A stretch of 64,000 nt of DNA from Mycoplasmatota bacterium (GCA_016342455.1 JAEIOE010000001.1:60096-124095), one strand, 5' to 3'. Counted from the first letter of the stretch, positions 1 to 8,926 are shown. A program made the numbers and translations. The notes: generated by a model not told the origin, from the letters alone.

Positions 1-798
1 GAGTTCAAGATCCTGGCGTTATCTGAACTAGATAAAGAATATAATTCACACTATAGTAAAAAAGAGGTAGGAGAAGATGGAACTCATTTATTCTTCGGTA
101 CCGCATCCCATTGGATGAAAAGGAATGGTAAAGTATACGTTGATTATCAACAACCAACACAAGTGCCTTTGAATATTAGAGGTAATGCTGAATCATTTAT
201 ACGAATTAAAGATGTAAAGATGAAATACCCTACAATGCTAAAGTTATATAGATTACCATGGAAGCTACTTTATAAACTGCTATATAATGTCATTGATTTA
301 TATGAAAACTTCCAAGAACGATTAGGTAAGTGGACTAGACGTACAGGGAAGAAGATTCGTAAGAGATATGACTATAATTTTCTATACGGATTTTTTAGAT
401 ATAGTATATATTTTGTGAACAAGGTTAAAAAGTATTTTGATAAATGGAATTATATTGTCTTCAGCGTCAACTTAGAAGATGTTGAGGGAGAAGTTATTAA
501 AGAATTAACACTCAAGATAAATAATCAGGATGAATATTGGAATGAACAAAGATTATATGATTCAACTTTCTTATCTAAGGGCTATGATGACAAATATAAA
601 GCTTCCAAGAAAAAATGGAAAGACTTAGATTCATGGTCATCAGTAACGCCTAAGTCAAAAGAGTTGAAGGAAATCCATTCAAGGTTCATTAACAAGGCTT
701 TTTTTGGTTTTGAAGATGTAAGTAACACGCAAGAGGAAAACAATGTAAAACAAGCAAATACTGCTACTGAGAATGAATTTAAAGAACTAAAGTTTTAA
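1..798 (+). CDS. C-terminal part of a probable ICE ATPase (partial)
   Basis: The frame is open from base 1, so the track's start at 115 is internal and the gene begins left of the window. The visible 265 residues contain an early stretch ending in QQPTQVPLNIR. This resembles the end of Zot/FtsK-like P-loop ATPase cores, where a conserved Gln precedes an IR motif. A basic Tyr/Trp-rich region with amphipathic or weakly membrane-like helices follows, then a polar Glu/Asn tail. No Walker motifs are visible; they would lie upstream. It directly precedes the relaxase gene, where the coupling ATPase sits in Tn916/ICEBs1-type elements. A DNA-transfer ATPase is therefore plausible, but the family call is tentative. 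Confidence 0.4.
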   Translation, partial: EFKILALSELDKEYNSHYSKKEVGEDGTHLFFGTASHWMKRNGKVYVDYQQPTQVPLNIRGNAESFIRIKDVKMKYPTMLKLYRLPWKLLYKLLYNVIDLYENFQERLGKWTRRTGKKIRKRYDYNFLYGFFRYSIYFVNKVKKYFDKWNYIVFSVNLEDVEGEVIKELTLKINNQDEYWNEQRLYDSTFLSKGYDDKYKASKKKWKDLDSWSSVTPKSKELKEIHSRFINKAFFGFEDVSNTQEENNVKQANTATENEFKELKF

Positions 799-984
799 AA
801 AAGCGAAAGCAACAGTCAAGAAATCATGGAATAAATGCATAGCTTTTATGCCGTGAAAGTTCTTTACAGTTGAGGGCGTAATGCTCTTGAATTGCTAAAA
901 CATACAAATGTTTTGGCTCGCCAAAGGCACAGCAAGAATTTTAAAAATTAATTAGTAAAAATACACGAAAAGTAAAAACAATAG

Positions 985-1080
985 CCTCGAAAGGCGTATG
1001 CCTGAAGAGGTTTTGGAGAGGAGCGATTTTAATGGATAAATGCCTTCCGGCTGGGGGTTGTAATAACATCCCCCCTACAG
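985..1080. other. Candidate origin of transfer (oriT) overlapping the relaxase start
   Basis: Two hairpins are visible. The first (985-1010) is symmetrical: CCTC-GAA-AGGC-GTAT-GCCT-GAA-GAGG. The second (1053-1075) lies inside the first codons of the relaxase gene and pairs GGGGGTTGT with ACATCCCCC around AATA, with one mismatch; CTACAGGG follows. A further inverted repeat, AAAACAT/ATGTTTT, lies at 897-914. In ICEBs1-type elements oriT overlaps the 5' end of the NicK relaxase gene and includes a C/G-tract inverted repeat, so position and shape fit. The nic position cannot be assigned from sequence alone. Confidence 0.5.
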
Positions 1081-2252
1081 GGCAAGTAAACGTTTCACAG
1101 ACCAATCTGAATTGTCTTATTTCAGAGGTAGAGTTAGACAAAAGAATTTTGTTTGACTGGTTATCTTATACTTTTGATGATTTTGACGGATTTGATATAT
1201 TTTCAGGAAATACGAAACTAGATGGTAATTCTAGTTTCGTTCTCAAAGAATTACTTAGATTACTTGGTTCTGAGACGTTAGATTGGTCAAAATGTAATCT
1301 TGAAGAAAAAGCATTTAATGGTTATAAGTTTTCTTTAATTATAGGTGAGTCAATCTATATTAATTTTTGTGGGCCAAGGTCAAGCAGAAATAAAAAAACT
1401 ACTCAGTTATTGATGCGTGGTGAAGGCTGTAGAGAATTTATAGAGTATCAAAATGGAAATTGGTATGATTTATTTCATTTCTTGATAACCAAAACATTTG
1501 GCCATTTTAAAAGAATTGACTTAGCGATAGATGATTTTCAAGGAAAGGAATTAGACATCTATGATTTGGAAGAACCAGCTAGAAATAAATTATGGGTAGG
1601 TTCATTTAGATCGTTACATATTATACATAGTATAGACTTTACAAGCGAGTCTCCACGAAGCAAAGGATATTCATTGACTTTTGGCTCTGAAAAGTCAACA
1701 CAGTTACAAATATATGATAAAAATTTAGAACGAGCAGCTAAAAAGAAAGAGACATTTTCAACGAATACCTGGTACAGGTATGAGATGAGATTGAAAGAAA
1801 GTAAAGCAGATAACTTGGTTCTAGAATATTTAAAGGTTATAAATTGCAAAGATGACAAATTTGCGTTAGCAAAGTTGTCTTCTGGCATATTACGAGGCTT
1901 ACTTGAGTTTAAAGACAAAACAGATGTTAAAAGTAGAGTAAAAAATAGAAAAATTATGAAAGGCTGGGAAATATTTTTAGAATCATCAAAAAAAATAGAT
2001 TTGAAAAGCCATTATAAAATAGAACGAACTATCGAACAAAAGAAAAAGTGGTATAAAGAATCTATGACAAAATTAGATTCAAAGTTTTTTTTATCAAATC
2101 CTAAAGAATATATTTTTAAACATATGGATAACATATACAAAGTTATACACAAATTAAATGAACAAGATATTAAAGCAATAAATAAGCAGAGAATAGTTGA
2201 GGGATTAAAGCCGATTTGTAAAAAAGATATAATGCAAAAATATTCAAAATAA
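1032..2252 (+). CDS. MobT/NicK-type relaxase (Rep_trans family)
   Basis: This 406-residue protein matches the replication initiation factor family that includes Tn916 Orf20 (MobT) and ICEBs1 NicK. It nicks oriT and starts transfer or rolling-circle replication of the element. The N-terminus has a Pro-Pro motif followed by FDWLSYTF. Next come LLMRGEGCREF, a FKRIDLAIDDF strand typical of the metal-binding core, and a YDKNLERAAK region with a likely catalytic Tyr. The C-terminal third is Lys-rich and helical. The start has a GGAGAGG Shine-Dalgarno. The candidate oriT overlaps its first codons. The family call is firm; the element subgroup is inferred. Confidence 0.85.
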   Translation: MDKCLPAGGCNNIPPTGQVNVSQTNLNCLISEVELDKRILFDWLSYTFDDFDGFDIFSGNTKLDGNSSFVLKELLRLLGSETLDWSKCNLEEKAFNGYKFSLIIGESIYINFCGPRSSRNKKTTQLLMRGEGCREFIEYQNGNWYDLFHFLITKTFGHFKRIDLAIDDFQGKELDIYDLEEPARNKLWVGSFRSLHIIHSIDFTSESPRSKGYSLTFGSEKSTQLQIYDKNLERAAKKKETFSTNTWYRYEMRLKESKADNLVLEYLKVINCKDDKFALAKLSSGILRGLLEFKDKTDVKSRVKNRKIMKGWEIFLESSKKIDLKSHYKIERTIEQKKKWYKESMTKLDSKFFLSNPKEYIFKHMDNIYKVIHKLNEQDIKAINKQRIVEGLKPICKKDIMQKYSK

Positions 2253-2290
2253 GAATATATTCAAAATAAAATTTTGAAAGGTTCTAGAAG

Positions 2291-2331
2291 GATGAGAAAA
2301 TTGAAGCTATTTATTTTCTCTCTCATTTTTT
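2291..2331 (+). terminator. Probable rho-independent terminator after the relaxase gene
   Basis: GAGAAAAT (2294-2301) pairs with ATTTTCTC (2313-2320), and a T-rich stretch follows. It separates the relaxase from the restriction-modification genes, whose own TATAAT-like -10 box lies at 2345-2350. Confidence 0.5.
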
Positions 2332-2373
2332 AAATATTCTATGATATAATCATTAAGAGCAGAGGGGTTAAAA

Positions 2374-3393
2374 ATGTACAAAATTTATAATAGAAGATAT
2401 ACTGGTAGTAAAACGAAATTGATTGATTGGATTTTTGAAATAATTAATAAAAATTGCAATGGAAAATCTTTTGTTGATATTTTTTCAGGAACAGGTGTTG
2501 TTTCTTATTATGCATCAAAAAATGGATATGAAGATATTACACTAAATGATTTGCTATACTCAAGTGTTGTAATTTATAACGCATTTTTTGGTAGCGAAGA
2601 AATTGATATATTAAAATTAGAAAAAATCATTGTTGAATTAGAAGATTTATCTAAGTTAGCTAAACCAAATTATTTTTCGAAAAACTTTGGAGGCAAATAC
2701 TTTGAAGAAGAAAATGCGAGAAGAATAGGTTATATTAGACAAAGTATTCAGTTACAAAAAAATATAAACAATAGAGAAAAAGACGTATTAATAGCTTCTT
2801 TAGTATATTCAATGGACAAACTTGCAAATACTGTTGGACATTATGATGCATTTTTTAAGAATATGAAAAACACTAGACAGTTTGAATATAAGATGATTGA
2901 TATTGAAAACTTTGATTCAAAATTCAATATATTTAGAGAAGACGCTAATAAACTTATTAAAAACATTAGTGGAGACATATTATATATAGACCCTCCTTAT
3001 AATTCGAGACAATATAATCGTTTCTACCATGTTATAGAAAATCTTGTTGAATGGAAAAAACCTAAATTATTTGGTACTGCTTTAAAACCTAAAGATAACT
3101 CAAATAGTAGTGAATATTGTAAAGTGAAAGCACCTGAAGTATTCGCTAATTTAATAGAAAATTCTAATTTTAAATATATTGTTGTATCATATAACAATAC
3201 TTATAATTCTAAAAGTAAATCATCTAAAAATAAGATTACTTTGGAACAAATTGAGGAAACATTGAATAAAAAAGGAAGCACTAAAATTTATACAAAAAAC
3301 CATCCTCATTTTAATGCAGGGAATACCGATTTTGATAATCATATGGAATTACTTTTTGTTACAAAGGTTGGTGAAAAATTTGAAGACAATTAG
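2374..3393 (+). CDS. D12-class N6-adenine DNA methyltransferase (first of pair)
   Basis: This 339-residue enzyme transfers a methyl group from S-adenosylmethionine to adenine. The N-terminus RRYTGSKTKL is the usual D12 (Dam-like) opening. FVDIFSGTGVVSYY is the AdoMet-binding motif I and DILYIDPPYNSRQYN holds the catalytic DPPY motif IV. The start follows AGAGGGG. The next gene overlaps its end, and an AlwI-type endonuclease lies downstream. Systems with an asymmetric target usually need two methylases, one per strand. This gene and the next fit that arrangement. Confidence 0.88.
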   Translation: MYKIYNRRYTGSKTKLIDWIFEIINKNCNGKSFVDIFSGTGVVSYYASKNGYEDITLNDLLYSSVVIYNAFFGSEEIDILKLEKIIVELEDLSKLAKPNYFSKNFGGKYFEEENARRIGYIRQSIQLQKNINNREKDVLIASLVYSMDKLANTVGHYDAFFKNMKNTRQFEYKMIDIENFDSKFNIFREDANKLIKNISGDILYIDPPYNSRQYNRFYHVIENLVEWKKPKLFGTALKPKDNSNSSEYCKVKAPEVFANLIENSNFKYIVVSYNNTYNSKSKSSKNKITLEQIEETLNKKGSTKIYTKNHPHFNAGNTDFDNHMELLFVTKVGEKFEDN

Positions 3394-4288
3394 ATCACCA
3401 TTATTCTATGTTGGTGACAAAAAACAGTTAATTAGCCAAATGTTACAATATTTTCCAAAAAACATATGTAATTTTTATGAGCCATTTGTTGGTGGAGGCA
3501 CTGTCTTCATGAATACAAAGGCTCAACAATATTTTTTAAATGACATAGATGCTTATATTATTGGAATTCACAAAATGCTGATTGAAAAATTAAAAACTAA
3601 ATCAGTGGCTAATTTTTTAGATGATGTTTTGTTATATGCTCGCAATTATGATTTGTCGAGATCATTTTATGAAAATATTATTCCTGATGAACTTAAAAAA
3701 GCAAATAAAAAAACATACTATTCAAAATATAATAAAAAAGGTTATAATAAGTTAAGAGAAGATTATAATAAATCCAACAGAATGGATTTTTTCGTTTTGT
3801 ATCTACTTTTGATATATGGATTTAATCGAATGATTAGATTTAATGGAAGCGGTAATTTTAATTTGCCTGTTGGAAATGTTGATTTTAACACAAATGTTAG
3901 AAAAGCGCTCGAATATTATGGAGAGAAGATAAGAAATGTAAAAATGGAGTTATTTAATTTGGATTACAAGAAATTCTTGAAAAAATTCACTTTAAATAAT
4001 GATGATTTTGTATATTTTGATCCGCCATATTTAATTTCAGGTTCAGAATATAATAAACTATGGTCTAAGAATGATGAAAAAGAATTGCTTGAATTACTAG
4101 ATGAGTTGAATGCGAAAGGAATAAGGTTTGCTCTTTCTAATGTTTTTAAACACAAAGGTAGAGAAAACACCTTACTGATAGATTGGGCTGTTAAATATAA
4201 TGTGCATTACTTGAACAGTAATTATATTTCATATCATGATAATACAATAAAGAAAGATACTATTGAGGTTTTAATTCTTAATTATTAA
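3371..4288 (+). CDS. D12-class (Dam-like) N6-adenine DNA methyltransferase (second of pair)
   Basis: This is closest in form to Dam. It opens with IRSPLFYVGDKKQLI, then YEPFVGGGTVFMN (motif I) and FVYFDPPYLIS (catalytic DPPY). The ORF track starts at 3314, inside the previous methylase, and adds 19 residues unrelated to the family. GTG at 3371, with AAAGG just upstream, or TTG at 3380 gives the expected N-terminus; I use 3371. The 23-bp overlap suggests translational coupling. Together with its partner it should protect both strands of the site cut by the downstream endonuclease. Confidence 0.87.
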   Translation: MKNLKTIRSPLFYVGDKKQLISQMLQYFPKNICNFYEPFVGGGTVFMNTKAQQYFLNDIDAYIIGIHKMLIEKLKTKSVANFLDDVLLYARNYDLSRSFYENIIPDELKKANKKTYYSKYNKKGYNKLREDYNKSNRMDFFVLYLLLIYGFNRMIRFNGSGNFNLPVGNVDFNTNVRKALEYYGEKIRNVKMELFNLDYKKFLKKFTLNNDDFVYFDPPYLISGSEYNKLWSKNDEKELLELLDELNAKGIRFALSNVFKHKGRENTLLIDWAVKYNVHYLNSNYISYHDNTIKKDTIEVLILNY

Positions 4289-4350
4289 TCCAGTCAGATT
4301 ATAAGCTGCCGTTTTTATGAAAAATATGTTTTATTAAAAGGAGTTGTAAG

Positions 4351-5919
4351 ATGAAAAAACGCAAAAGAGTACAAAGAAAATACAAACAGATGACTTTTGA
4401 CACTAGTGTTAGGAACCCCGAAAGGTTAATGCCTATTTTAAAACTCATTAAAGACTATAATGGAAAAGTGTTAGATGATAAAACTGTTTTAGAAATTGTA
4501 TGTTTAATATATTTGAATGGCGTAACAAAAAGTGACAAAGTACATATTGATGAGTTTTCAACAATAGATTCGATAAAAGCATCAGTAATTCGAGCAAATA
4601 AAAGCAGGAATTCTGATGGTGGATTTCCAAAGGGATACCAATCTAGATTTTGGACTTATATGAGAACTTTATCTGAATTTGGTTTTGTTTACGCTAGATA
4701 TAATGATCAATTTATGATTTCAAAATTAACTTTAGAATACTTTGAAGAAAAATTTGATGAACAAGAAATCTATGCTATTCAGTCAATCCAATACAATAGA
4801 ATGTCACCATATAGAAGGGTGTCAAATGATTATAATTACTTTGAATTCTTGTTTAATATATTAAAAAAATTAAAAGATAATGGAAAAAACTATATAAATC
4901 ATTTTGAATTTATAGCGAGTACTTTTTCTTATTTTGGTGATGAAGATGAGTTTATTGATTTAATAGAAAATAGAGATTTTAAATCAAAAGAAGAAGTGTA
5001 CAAATATTTAGAAGATTTAGATCCTACAATTTTGACAACAGAATATTCATACAAAAGAGTGATTAGTGATTATCCTGACACAATACTTAGAGTTCTCAAA
5101 TTAAATGGTATGATTTCATTAGAATACAAAGGGATGCTTAGAATATTATTGAATGATGATTATATAGAATTCTATAAAGAGCTGTTTAAGTTAAAAAGCA
5201 ATATAGTTGATTCTCAAAAGGAAGATGAAATATCATATTTTGAGTATATAAATAATAATGCTAATATTATTAATAAATCTAAGGAATACAGAATCGAAGC
5301 ACTGCCTCCAGTTGAGACTAATCAACGATTAAAATCGTATATTACCCAATCTTCAGTTACATTAGCTGAAATAATTGATGAGTTAAAAAAAATCGAAAAA
5401 AATAGAGATACATCAAATCCAAAATTTAAGTATTTCCAAGCACCTTTGAGATTGGAATTCTTAATATCATTACTTCTTGTTTCAGTTTATAATACAGAAT
5501 TAGAGGTTAAACCAAATTATAAAATGGACAGTTTAGGTGCACCTATTACTACTGCTCCTGGTAGAAAAGGTGATATTGATGTATACACAAAAGATAATAG
5601 GTTCTGGCTCATTGAGGTTACAACTATAAAAAGCAGACAACAGCAAGTTAATTCGGAAACTACTACAGTGGTTAGGCACCTACTATCAGAAAATGGATCA
5701 TATAATAGCAGGTATTTATCTTTCGTTGCGCCAGTAATACATTTAGATACAAGAGCCTGGTTTGATTATACCATTTTTAAACATAATTCTTTATCAACCG
5801 ATATATACATCAAACCTTCAAATATAACAGATTTTATTAACGTATCCATACTGAAAAATAATTTAATAGATATTGAAAAGTATAGTTCTAACGTAATCAG
5901 TAGTATGCAAATACAATAA
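4351..5919 (+). CDS. AlwI-family type II restriction endonuclease
   Basis: This 522-residue protein resembles the AlwI family (RE_AlwI), endonucleases that cut outside short asymmetric sites. An N-terminal helical and winged-helix-like DNA-recognition region leads to a C-terminal nuclease core. In the core, GRKGDIDVYT and FWLIEVTT supply Asp and Glu of a PD-(D/E)XK-like site, with Thr where Lys is common. A clear AAAGGAG precedes the ATG. It sits 62 bp after two adenine methylases, completing a two-methylase one-nuclease system. AlwI itself recognises GGATC; a GATC-containing target here is only a guess. Confidence 0.8.
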   Translation: MKKRKRVQRKYKQMTFDTSVRNPERLMPILKLIKDYNGKVLDDKTVLEIVCLIYLNGVTKSDKVHIDEFSTIDSIKASVIRANKSRNSDGGFPKGYQSRFWTYMRTLSEFGFVYARYNDQFMISKLTLEYFEEKFDEQEIYAIQSIQYNRMSPYRRVSNDYNYFEFLFNILKKLKDNGKNYINHFEFIASTFSYFGDEDEFIDLIENRDFKSKEEVYKYLEDLDPTILTTEYSYKRVISDYPDTILRVLKLNGMISLEYKGMLRILLNDDYIEFYKELFKLKSNIVDSQKEDEISYFEYINNNANIINKSKEYRIEALPPVETNQRLKSYITQSSVTLAEIIDELKKIEKNRDTSNPKFKYFQAPLRLEFLISLLLVSVYNTELEVKPNYKMDSLGAPITTAPGRKGDIDVYTKDNRFWLIEVTTIKSRQQQVNSETTTVVRHLLSENGSYNSRYLSFVAPVIHLDTRAWFDYTIFKHNSLSTDIYIKPSNITDFINVSILKNNLIDIEKYSSNVISSMQIQ

Positions 5920-6120
5920 ATGGTTTTTCCTACGCCATTTTATTGTGATATATGCATGAATATGTTTTTCAAAACGGATTTTTTGAAGAATTATAACAAG
6001 AATTATTGTATGTAAATAACGTTTGATAGAACATAGTAAAGCTAAAAACTATTAGTATGAAATGTAAAACTGATAGTATCATATAGAAATTAAATATTAT
6101 TTTGAAAAAGGAGTTTAATT

Positions 6121-6840
6121 ATGAATTATGAAAGTTTAGTTATCGATTGTACAAAGGTTTTTCAAGGAATTACTAAAAGTTATAATATGGTGAAGGTCAG
6201 ATTTGATCGAAGGAATGAAGAGGATTTGGCTATTCTTCAAGCTATTGAAACAGAAGCGAAGAAACTTGCTCCAAGTGTTAATAAGCAAGCAGCTTCTGAA
6301 ACAGAGAAAACCAGGGATACTGAAACATTATATGCAAATGCTTTAGCTGGTATGTTAAGTGAACACGCCTGGAAACATTATTTAAATAGCGGTGTATTAC
6401 AAAATGGAGTTACAGTTAGTTCTACTGAAAGTAAGACGTCAATAAATCAAATAGACTTATTATCAAGTAATGGAAAAACTATAGAAGTAAGGTCATCAGG
6501 AGTTAAAAACGGTATAAAATTCGCACTTTGCAATTCTGAACATATGTTTGATATATTGGGCCCTTATACCAATGGTGTTAAACCTACCGCTATATATAAA
6601 GACATATATTTAAGGACTTTATTTAATTATGATTTATCTAAATTAGTTACCATATTTAAGGAAAATATTATTATAGTTTATTTATTAGGCGGAGCCACAA
6701 AAAGCATGATGCAAGATCCGACTGTATATGAAATAAAATCTATGAAAAAAGATGACCCAAATGGTCCAGAAGGTTCTGAATATTATTCAATTAAATATAG
6801 TAAAGCCCTAGATACAATTCAAATTACTCAAACAATTTAA
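6121..6840 (+). CDS. Possible PD-(D/E)XK-fold nuclease, unknown family
   Basis: I do not recognise this 239-residue protein by family. Around residues 116-132 it has NQIDLL followed by a beta strand IEVRSSG. This is the D-x(n)-E-x-(K/R) layout of PD-(D/E)XK nucleases with Arg in the last position. The preceding helix has a conserved-looking Glu (MLSEHAW). It follows the AlwI-type system by 200 bp, on the same strand, with its own AAAGGAG site. It could be a second restriction nuclease, a Vsr-like repair enzyme or a solitary effector. Confidence 0.4.
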   Translation: MNYESLVIDCTKVFQGITKSYNMVKVRFDRRNEEDLAILQAIETEAKKLAPSVNKQAASETEKTRDTETLYANALAGMLSEHAWKHYLNSGVLQNGVTVSSTESKTSINQIDLLSSNGKTIEVRSSGVKNGIKFALCNSEHMFDILGPYTNGVKPTAIYKDIYLRTLFNYDLSKLVTIFKENIIIVYLLGGATKSMMQDPTVYEIKSMKKDDPNGPEGSEYYSIKYSKALDTIQITQTI

Positions 6841-7043
6841 TTCAAAATTTTCGATTTAATACAGGATAAAGTCATATAAAGAGCAGGAATACTCGAAAAA
6901 TCAAGAAAAATCATGCATAAAGCATTCATAATTTAGGGTTTTTAAATATTTTATGCACTTTATTAAATATTTTTTGTGATTATATATATCTTTTTTTAAC
7001 CAATGTGATACAATTGATAATGCATAGAAAGGAAGTGTTTAGA

Positions 7044-7307
7044 GTGGATAAAAAAATTGCTCTACTCTCTGAATTCGAGTTTTTTGCAACCAATAAAGAA
7101 GAACTACTTAAAAAATACTATGGTAAATTTATTGTAATTAAGGACCAAAAGGTTCAAGGAAAATATAATTCCATTGAGGAAGCAATTGTATCCGGGATGA
7201 AAAGTTTTGAACTTGGAACTTTTTTAGTTAAGCAATGTATTCCTGGGAGCGATGAACAAACATTCCATTCTCGAGTTTGCTTTGATGAGAATGCAAGCGT
7301 TTTATAG
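7044..7307 (+). CDS. Small protein partnered with retropepsin-like gene (DUF5678-like)
   Basis: I take GTG at 7044 as start because AAAGGA lies 10 bases upstream; the track's 7005 start lacks a ribosome site. The product is about 87 residues. It has a compact pattern, [21 protein letters not shown] then SIEEAI, like DUF5678-type small proteins. Its end overlaps the next gene, so the two are probably translated together. The role is unknown; it may be a partner or substrate-side protein of the downstream aspartic protease-like product. Confidence 0.6.
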   Translation: MDKKIALLSEFEFFATNKEELLKKYYGKFIVIKDQKVQGKYNSIEEAIVSGMKSFELGTFLVKQCIPGSDEQTFHSRVCFDENASVL

Positions 7308-7836
7308 AAAACACAAGGGGCTTGCCAGTTCCCTTGTGAGTGATGTAGAAATCACTAATCCAGTCCTTTCAAGATATATTCACAAAGAACCAACCGAAAT
7401 ATTTAATTATACAGCAATTTGGGACACCGGCGCTCAGGCCTCTGTAATTACGTCGCGAGTCGCTAACGATTTACATTTAGTAGCAATAGGAGTTAGTACA
7501 AATTTTGGAGTACATGGACCAAAACAGACAAATAAATATGTAGTTGATTTTATATTACCAAATCATGTTTATGTCCGGGATGTTCAAGTAACTGAGGGAT
7601 TGTTACGTGGTTTTGATGTGCTAATTGGAATGGATATTATTTCTATTGGTGATTTTGCAGTCTCAAATTTCGAAAACAACACCTCTTTCACATTTAGGTT
7701 CCCTTCTCAAAAAGATACAAATTATGTTGAAGAGGTAAAAGAACCAGCTCATTCAACAAAAATTGGGAGAAACTCACCTTGTCCTTGTGGCAGCGGTAAA
7801 AAATACAAGATTTGTGATTGTAAAGAATATCATTAA
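7252..7836 (+). CDS. Retropepsin-like aspartic protease with SEC-C zinc motif
   Basis: This 194-residue protein has a retroviral-type aspartic protease domain at about residues 45-150. The catalytic loop is [11 protein letters not shown] (DTGA). Later features match the single-lobe retropepsin fold: [10 protein letters not shown] for the flap region and [12 protein letters not shown] near the end. The C-terminus [16 protein letters not shown] is a SEC-C zinc-binding motif. It would work as a homodimer in the cytosol. Start 7252 overlaps the preceding gene; ATG 7285 is an alternative. Substrate is unknown. The strong terminator just after it ends the unit. Confidence 0.8.
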   Translation: MNKHSILEFALMRMQAFYRKHKGLASSLVSDVEITNPVLSRYIHKEPTEIFNYTAIWDTGAQASVITSRVANDLHLVAIGVSTNFGVHGPKQTNKYVVDFILPNHVYVRDVQVTEGLLRGFDVLIGMDIISIGDFAVSNFENNTSFTFRFPSQKDTNYVEEVKEPAHSTKIGRNSPCPCGSGKKYKICDCKEYH

Positions 7837-7848
7837 CAAAGAACTATC

Positions 7849-7874
7849 AAAACCGGTTAATTCCGGTTTTTTTC
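7849..7874 (+). terminator. Rho-independent terminator after retropepsin gene
   Basis: AAAACCGG pairs with CCGGTTTT around a TTAATT loop, and the T run continues. It is 12 bases past the stop codon. Confidence 0.85.
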
Positions 7875-7991
7875 TTGCAGATTTTTTCTTGCTTCATTAG
7901 TAGTTGAATCAAAGATTTAAACTAAAAGAAGAAGATTATATATAATTACTTTCATAGTCTCCATACAAATTATTGTGACAATTATTTTTGA

Positions 7992-8012
7992 ATGAAACGA
8001 CTGAAAATCCAT
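7992..8012 (+). repeat. 24-bp cassette repeat, copy A
   Basis: Carries ATGAAACGACTG followed by AAAATCCAT. This is the leftmost of seven related sequences that separate the small genes at 8-17.5 kb. The TGC at the left edge of other copies is replaced here. Confidence 0.7.
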
Positions 8013-8169
8013 ACATCTCGAATTGTCACGTCCATTTTCAATATTTTTAATATATATAGCTGTAAACGTTTTAGTATATTTGTTCACGAAGTTTGTTAGA
8101 TCACTTTAATTATCACTAAAATTGTGATATCATAAATTTAATAATAATCATATCAAGGGGTTGAAATTA

Positions 8170-8400
8170 ATGAGAAAAGAAATTGGCTATATAATGTTCC
8201 TGTTCGCATACTAGAATCATTGTTTTTTATTATTCTAATATTTGGTTACGCCGTCAATTATTATTTTTTCCCGCAATCTCTTTGGGGTTCAATATTTGAT
8301 GATTTAGGAGATATTGCCGGATCTATAACTTTGCTTGCTCTTCTGCTACATAGCAGCGCATTCATTTATATTGGAGATAGATTTATCCATGATAAATAGT
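8170..8400 (+). pseudogene. Frameshifted small membrane protein
   Basis: ATG 8170 has AAGGGG 9 bases upstream, but its frame closes after 14 codons. From about 8178 the -1 frame reads continuously to TAG 8398 as a 76-77 residue protein. It has two hydrophobic helices around FFIILIFGYAV and ITLLALLL. Adding one A to the AAAA run after ATGAGA restores a single ORF starting MRKRNWLYNVPV. It is therefore a recent one-base deletion, an assembly error or, less likely, a -1 frameshifted gene. No family recognised. It occupies the A-B interval of the repeat array. Confidence 0.6.
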
Positions 8401-8440
8401 GTTGGTTTCGATAGAATAGAATTATGCATTTAAAGATTAT

Positions 8441-8464
8441 TGCATGAAACAACTGATAATCCAT
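8441..8464 (+). repeat. 24-bp cassette repeat, copy B
   Basis: TGCATGAAACAACTGATAAT then CCAT; TAATCG follows, as in copy D. It lies 40 bases after the frameshifted gene and 32 bases before the next start codon. Confidence 0.8.
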
Positions 8465-8495
8465 TAATCGAAAAAAAATATAAAGGAGAATTATT

Positions 8496-8843
8496 ATGAG
8501 AAAATTATTATTAAGCATTATAGCTATCATGAGTGTAATTGTGTTGATAGGTTGTAACAACGGAGAAGTTACTTTAAAAGATTATAAGTCAGTTTTTGTC
8601 GACGCAGGATATACAGTAGATAAAGATAAAGATATGACTTTTATTCTAGCTGCATCTGAAGCAGAAGATGTAATCAGATTATATAAAGATGATGACGAAA
8701 TTTACATATATGAATTTGAATCAAAGGAAGCATTTGAAAGTTCTATAATCAAAGGTGCTGATGCAACGTATGATAGATTCGCAATGGGTTGTGATGATGA
8801 AACAATGATAGAACTTTTTAACGAGGTATCAAATTCAAAATAA
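8496..8843 (+). CDS. Small lipoprotein, unknown function
   Basis: A 115-residue protein with a clear type II signal peptide: MRKLLL, a hydrophobic stretch, then lipobox VLIGC with Cys near residue 20. The mature part is acidic and predicted to be exported and lipid-anchored. It resembles small cargo lipoproteins of mobile elements, but I recognise no domain. AAAGGAG precedes the ATG by 8 bases. It fills the B-C interval of the repeat array. Confidence 0.75.
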   Translation: MRKLLLSIIAIMSVIVLIGCNNGEVTLKDYKSVFVDAGYTVDKDKDMTFILAASEAEDVIRLYKDDDEIYIYEFESKEAFESSIIKGADATYDRFAMGCDDETMIELFNEVSNSK

Positions 8844-8926
8844 ACGAAAAATGTTATAGAGAGTATTAGTGAGTTATAAATTTAATTATGTTTTCAATTT
8901 ACAAATAGGTTATCAAGAATTTCTTT

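Larger units (their letters stand above)
7837..8169. other. Intergenic stretch with terminator and repeat copy A
   Basis: These 333 bases hold the terminator at 7849 and the first copy of the 24-bp repeat family at 7992. An AT-rich run leads to AAGGGG, the ribosome site of the broken small membrane protein gene. No other coding region was found. Confidence 0.6.

Noticed and set aside
8366-8560. Minus-strand ORF spanning repeat copy B
   Set aside because: Opposite to the array direction, no ribosome site, overlaps the well-supported lipoprotein start.
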